A stretch of 11,050 bases of DNA, from positions 13,689 through 24,738 of the forward strand of contig PMKB01000057.1 of the NCBI GenBank assembly GCA_003157595.1. The letters are read 5' to 3'. Shown in pieces: positions 8,312-11,050 of the stretch. Origin of the DNA: Solirubrobacterales bacterium. Its GTDB lineage: Bacteria > Actinomycetota > Thermoleophilia > Solirubrobacterales > Solirubrobacteraceae. The position numbers and the translations under genes are program-made. Numbering within the stretch: position 1 is the first letter of the stretch; the number at the start of each line of letters is the position of its first letter. A model generated the notes under the pieces. The model saw only the letters and a list, made by a program, of their open reading frames with translations, did no database searches and had not been told where the DNA came from.

Positions 8312-9442
8312 TCACGCGCCAAACGGGCTGGCGCCCCGGAAGTCGCTCGCGAACGTCTGTCCGAGCCGGCTGACGATCACGCGTGCGAAGGTCACGATTC
8401 CGAGCTCTCGATTGTCCTGCAGCGAGGTCCACGAGAAGTTCTGCGACCCGACGAACGCTTCGCGGCCGTCGACGAGGATCTCCTTCGCGTGTATGTAAAG
8501 TGGTGCGTCCGCCGCGTAGGTGCGGACCCCGACTCCGCAGGCCGCCAGCGTATCGAAGGCCTCGCGCCAGCTGTCCTCGTCGGTCATCACGACGCGGACC
8601 TGCACGCGACGGCGCGCGACATTGCAGAGCGCGCTGGTGATCGCGCTGTCGGCCATCTCCTCGTTCTCGACGTCCAGCGTCGAGCGGGCGCTGTCGATCA
8701 GCGCGATCTGCTCGCTCTCGGCGCCTGGGGACCAGACGAGGTCACCGCTGCCGGCGGATGGGCTGATCGAAGTGTGGCTCCAATCGGCGTCAAAGGCCTG
8801 CTCGATGGCAGCGACGTCGGCGGTCTGTGTGTCGACTACCGCGAAGTCGCGGCTTGTGGCGTAGTAGCGCGATGTGAGGTTCAGCGTCATCACCAGCGAA
8901 GTCCGATCGTCGATCGTGATCGTCTTCTGATGAGTCAGCGCGAACGACGCGGAACTGGTTCGAACGGAGACGCCGTTCGCGCGCAGGTAACGCGTCGCGC
9001 CGTCGTTCACGGAAGACCCGCCGCCGTAGTAGCCGCCGTTGAGGAGCACGCGCACCCTCACTCCACGGCGCTTGTCGGCGACGAGCTCCTGCTCGACCGT
9101 GGTGTCGTCAAGCTCATACATCGTCACCTCGACGCTGCGCTCGGCGGTCGCGATCTCCCGGTCGATCTCGCTAAGGCCCTGGTCGGGCTCGACGATCAGG
9201 GAGAGCCCACCACCGCCGGCGGAGGATGCGCGGCCGACCGCCGTCACGCCCGTGAGGGCGCGGACGTCGTGGCGGGCGCGGCCCCTGGACACGCTCGAGC
9301 CATCGTGGCGGATGCTCACGCCTCGGGCCGCCGCGGCGCTGACCGCGAGCGCGCAGACGGCAAGGAGCACACCGGCGCACGCGCAGGCGCGCGCCACCGG
9401 CAGCTTCGCGCGCGCGAGACGAGGTCCCGGTGCCTGGGTCAT
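8312..9442 (-). CDS. secreted phospholipase D-superfamily protein with two HKD motifs
   Basis: A 376-residue protein starting at the ATG at 9440-9442. An N-terminal positive and hydrophobic signal (about 9-39, ending in AAAAR) indicates export. Two complete HKD motifs are present: HQKTITID (171-178) followed by the Asn-containing MTLNLTS, and HAKEILVD (318-325) followed by GSQNFSW (332-338). Two intact motifs mean a self-contained PLD active site, so a phosphodiesterase or transphosphatidylase acting outside the membrane on phospholipid, nucleic acid or another phosphodiester is possible. There is no SD before the ATG; TACCGT ends 9 nt before it and could be a -10 of a leaderless message. The open frame extends 67 codons upstream but overlaps the neighbouring peptidase start region and looks non-coding. 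It diverges from the peptidase, with no obvious tie to the sugar operon. Confidence 0.9.
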   Translation of the reverse strand: MTQAPGPRLARAKLPVARACACAGVLLAVCALAVSAAAARGVSIRHDGSSVSRGRARHDVRALTGVTAVGRASSAGGGGLSLIVEPDQGLSEIDREIATAERSVEVTMYELDDTTVEQELVADKRRGVRVRVLLNGGYYGGGSSVNDGATRYLRANGVSVRTSSASFALTHQKTITIDDRTSLVMTLNLTSRYYATSRDFAVVDTQTADVAAIEQAFDADWSHTSISPSAGSGDLVWSPGAESEQIALIDSARSTLDVENEEMADSAITSALCNVARRRVQVRVVMTDEDSWREAFDTLAACGVGVRTYAADAPLYIHAKEILVDGREAFVGSQNFSWTSLQDNRELGIVTFARVIVSRLGQTFASDFRGASPFGA

Positions 9443-9608
9443 CGCTGCGTGACGGTAGCGTTGACTGGCTGGCGGTGCGCCGGCCACTGACCCAAGCCAA
9501 GCTGTCCTCGGGAGCGACACGGCCCAAGCGTGCGCCCCTGGCTCGGCTGATCGGACCGACGAGCGGCCCACCCACGAACCGCGCACCGCGGTGGCATAGG
9601 CTGTGGCC
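9443..9608. promoter_or_regulatory. divergent promoter region of the PLD and M42 genes
   Basis: This spacer of about 160 bp must carry both start signals. Toward the peptidase, TAGGCT (9597-9602) is spaced so that transcription could begin at or next to the ATG at 9609. Toward the PLD gene, TACCGT lies 9 nt from the ATG. Neither has a recognisable -35 or SD, so both would be leaderless -10-only promoters of actinobacterial style. These are weak matches. Confidence 0.35.
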
Positions 9609-10670
9609 ATGCCACTTCCAGACACGCTTCGCAAGCTCCTCACCGCCGCCGGGCCGTCGGGCTACGAGACGGCACCCGCAGCCGTCTTCGCCGAGGCCGG
9701 CCGCGCATTCACCGACGATGTATCGGTCGACATCATGGGCTCGGCCGTCGTCCGCGTCGCCGGAACGACCAGCGGCGCTCCGTTCGTAGCGATCGTCGGC
9801 CACATCGACGAGATCGGCCTGATCGTCACGCACATCGACGACGACGGCTTCCTGCGCTTCATCGGCGTCGGCGGCTGGGATGCACAGGTCCTCGTCGGCC
9901 AGCGCGCCGAGCTGATCACCCAGAACGGGCCGCTGCCAGGGGTCGTCGGGCGCAAGGCGATCCACCTGCTGCGCGAGGAGGACCGCAAGAAGGTGCCTGA
10001 GCTGCGCGAACTGCATATCGACATCGGCGCCAAGGACGGCGACGAGGCGCGCGCGCTCGTGCGCATCGGCGATGTCGCGGTGCTCGCCGGCGAACCACTC
10101 GAGCTCGCCAACGACCGCTTCATCTCTCGCTCGATGGATAATCGGCTCGGTGCCTTCATCGCCCTGGAGGCCGCACGAATCGTCGCCGAGGCCGGCGGCG
10201 CGCCCGGCGACGTCGCGGCCTGTGGCGTCGTGCAGGAGGAGATCGGACTCAACGGCGCCCGGACCTCGGCCTACGGCCTGGCGCCCGATGTGGCGATCGT
10301 CGTCGATGTCACGCACGAGACAGGGTCCCCCGGCGTCGAGATCAGCGAGATCGGCAAGCACAAGTTCGGCGAGGGCCCGGTCATCGGGCGCGGGTCGGTG
10401 CTGAACCCCGTCGTCTTCGAGCTGCTTTACGAGACGGCAAAACGCGAGCAGATCCCGTGCACGATCGCCGCCTTCGCAGCCCGCACGAGCACCGACGCCG
10501 ACTCCATCCACCTGACCCGCGCCGGCATCCCCACCGGCAGCGTCTCGATCGCCCTGCGCTACATGCACTCCCCCGTCGAGATGGTGCAGTTGGATGACAT
10601 CGACTGGTGCGCGCGATTGATCGCGGCGTTTGCGCAGGGGCTGGGTGCCGAGACCTCGTTCGCGCGCTGA
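9609..10670 (+). CDS. M42-family metallo-aminopeptidase (glutamyl aminopeptidase/endoglucanase-like)
   Basis: A 353-residue M42 peptidase, the usual length. These enzymes form large cytoplasmic tetrahedral assemblies with a dinuclear metal centre and trim peptides; some relatives were misannotated as endoglucanases. Residues counted from the ATG at 9609: first metal His and Asp in GHIDEIG (64-70; most relatives have AHxDEIG), bridging Asp in MDNRLG (176-181), catalytic and metal Glu pair in QEEIGLNGA (209-217), metal Asp in VDVTHE (232-237), and final metal His in YMHSPVE (318-324). The block ARTSTDADSIHL (291-302) is also typical. All expected ligands are present. An alternative GTG two codons upstream (9603) is possible; neither has an SD, and a -10-like TAGGCT just before favours a leaderless ATG. 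It is a single plus-strand gene among minus-strand genes. Confidence 0.94.
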   Translation: MPLPDTLRKLLTAAGPSGYETAPAAVFAEAGRAFTDDVSVDIMGSAVVRVAGTTSGAPFVAIVGHIDEIGLIVTHIDDDGFLRFIGVGGWDAQVLVGQRAELITQNGPLPGVVGRKAIHLLREEDRKKVPELRELHIDIGAKDGDEARALVRIGDVAVLAGEPLELANDRFISRSMDNRLGAFIALEAARIVAEAGGAPGDVAACGVVQEEIGLNGARTSAYGLAPDVAIVVDVTHETGSPGVEISEIGKHKFGEGPVIGRGSVLNPVVFELLYETAKREQIPCTIAAFAARTSTDADSIHLTRAGIPTGSVSIALRYMHSPVEMVQLDDIDWCARLIAAFAQGLGAETSFAR

Positions 10671-10772
10671 GGCGCCGCCACGCGACTTCAGAGCCGGCGC
10701 GCAGCGCGGCCGAGGCCCGGCGCCGCTGCCGATGCTCAGATCGCCGGGACACCTCGTCGTTCAGTGTGGGAT

Positions 10773-10802
10773 TAGAGAGCCCTGCAGGCGCAGGGCTCTC
10801 TA
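10773..10802 (+). terminator. putative terminator of the M42 peptidase gene
   Basis: A perfect 12-bp stem (10773-10784 with 10791-10802) with a 6-nt loop CAGGCG lies about 100 nt downstream of the peptidase stop. No T-tract follows, so termination would be of the U-poor actinobacterial type. It is symmetric and may also act as a backup for transcription coming from the right. Confidence 0.6.
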
Positions 10803-10872
10803 CGTCCAGACCCGAGGTCGCTCGCGCAGCTCCCGTCGGAGCGTTCCGTCGAACAGCGGCGCTCGGATGGGA

Positions 10873-10905
10873 GTCCAGGTCGGCCGACGAGCGGCCGACC
10901 TGGAC
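10873..10905 (-). terminator. putative terminator of katG
   Basis: A perfect 14-bp stem (10873-10886 with 10892-10905) with a 5-nt loop starts 7 nt past the katG stop codon. The position and stability strongly suggest an intrinsic terminator for the minus-strand gene, though no T-run follows. Confidence 0.7.
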
Positions 10906-10912
10906 GTCGAGA

Positions 10913-11050
<138 letters not shown>

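Noticed and set aside
8109..8432. Possible small minus-strand gene after the PLD gene
   Set aside because: It shares its first part with the PLD gene in another frame, has no SD at any start, and an Arg/Ala/Pro-rich composition typical of run-through shadows.
9171..10568. Long minus-strand open frame (465 codons) opposite the M42 peptidase and PLD start
   Set aside because: It overlaps the clearly real M42 gene on the other strand, has a skewed Asp/Gly/Ala/Arg composition with no family motif, and is the expected shadow in high-GC DNA.

Overview
The window is high-GC DNA with compact, translationally coupled minus-strand genes, several GTG starts, strong Shine-Dalgarno (SD) sites inside the operon and apparently leaderless genes outside it. 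This suggests an actinobacterium, possibly of the Thermoleophilia (Solirubrobacter/Conexibacter type). The lineage is an inference from composition and gene style; no rRNA or other marker is present.

Positions 8122 down to 1 (minus strand) hold one carbohydrate uptake and catabolism cluster. In transcription order it has an AT-rich candidate promoter (8096-8122), a two-domain sugar ABC ATPase, two RbsC-type permeases (each overlapping the previous gene by 4 nt) and a Tat-type signal-bearing substrate-binding protein. Two strong hairpins follow, then a COG3618-type amidohydrolase/lactonase, a class II aldolase-fold protein, an SDR dehydrogenase and an FGGY-family kinase cut off by the left edge. 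The simplest reading is import of a sugar or polyol, oxidation by the SDR, lactone opening by the amidohydrolase, and kinase plus aldolase steps. The set does not match a textbook L-fucose, L-rhamnose or AI-2 operon, so the substrate is unknown. The aldolase-like protein lacks the expected catalytic Glu and a phosphate-contact Gly, so its chemistry is uncertain.

Positions 8312-10670 hold two divergent genes with no obvious link to the sugar cluster: a secreted phospholipase D-superfamily protein with two intact HKD motifs (minus) and an M42-family metallo-aminopeptidase (plus). They share a 160-bp intergenic region, and neither has a clear SD.

Positions 10671-11050 hold a perfect 12-bp hairpin after the peptidase, a perfect 14-bp hairpin that should terminate the gene to the right, and the last 45 codons of a catalase-peroxidase (katG) on the minus strand.

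I saw no tRNA, rRNA, CRISPR array, insertion sequence or defence system. The most useful leads are the atypical aldolase, the mixed pathway content, the hairpin pair that splits transport from catabolism, and the duplicated start signals of the binding protein.
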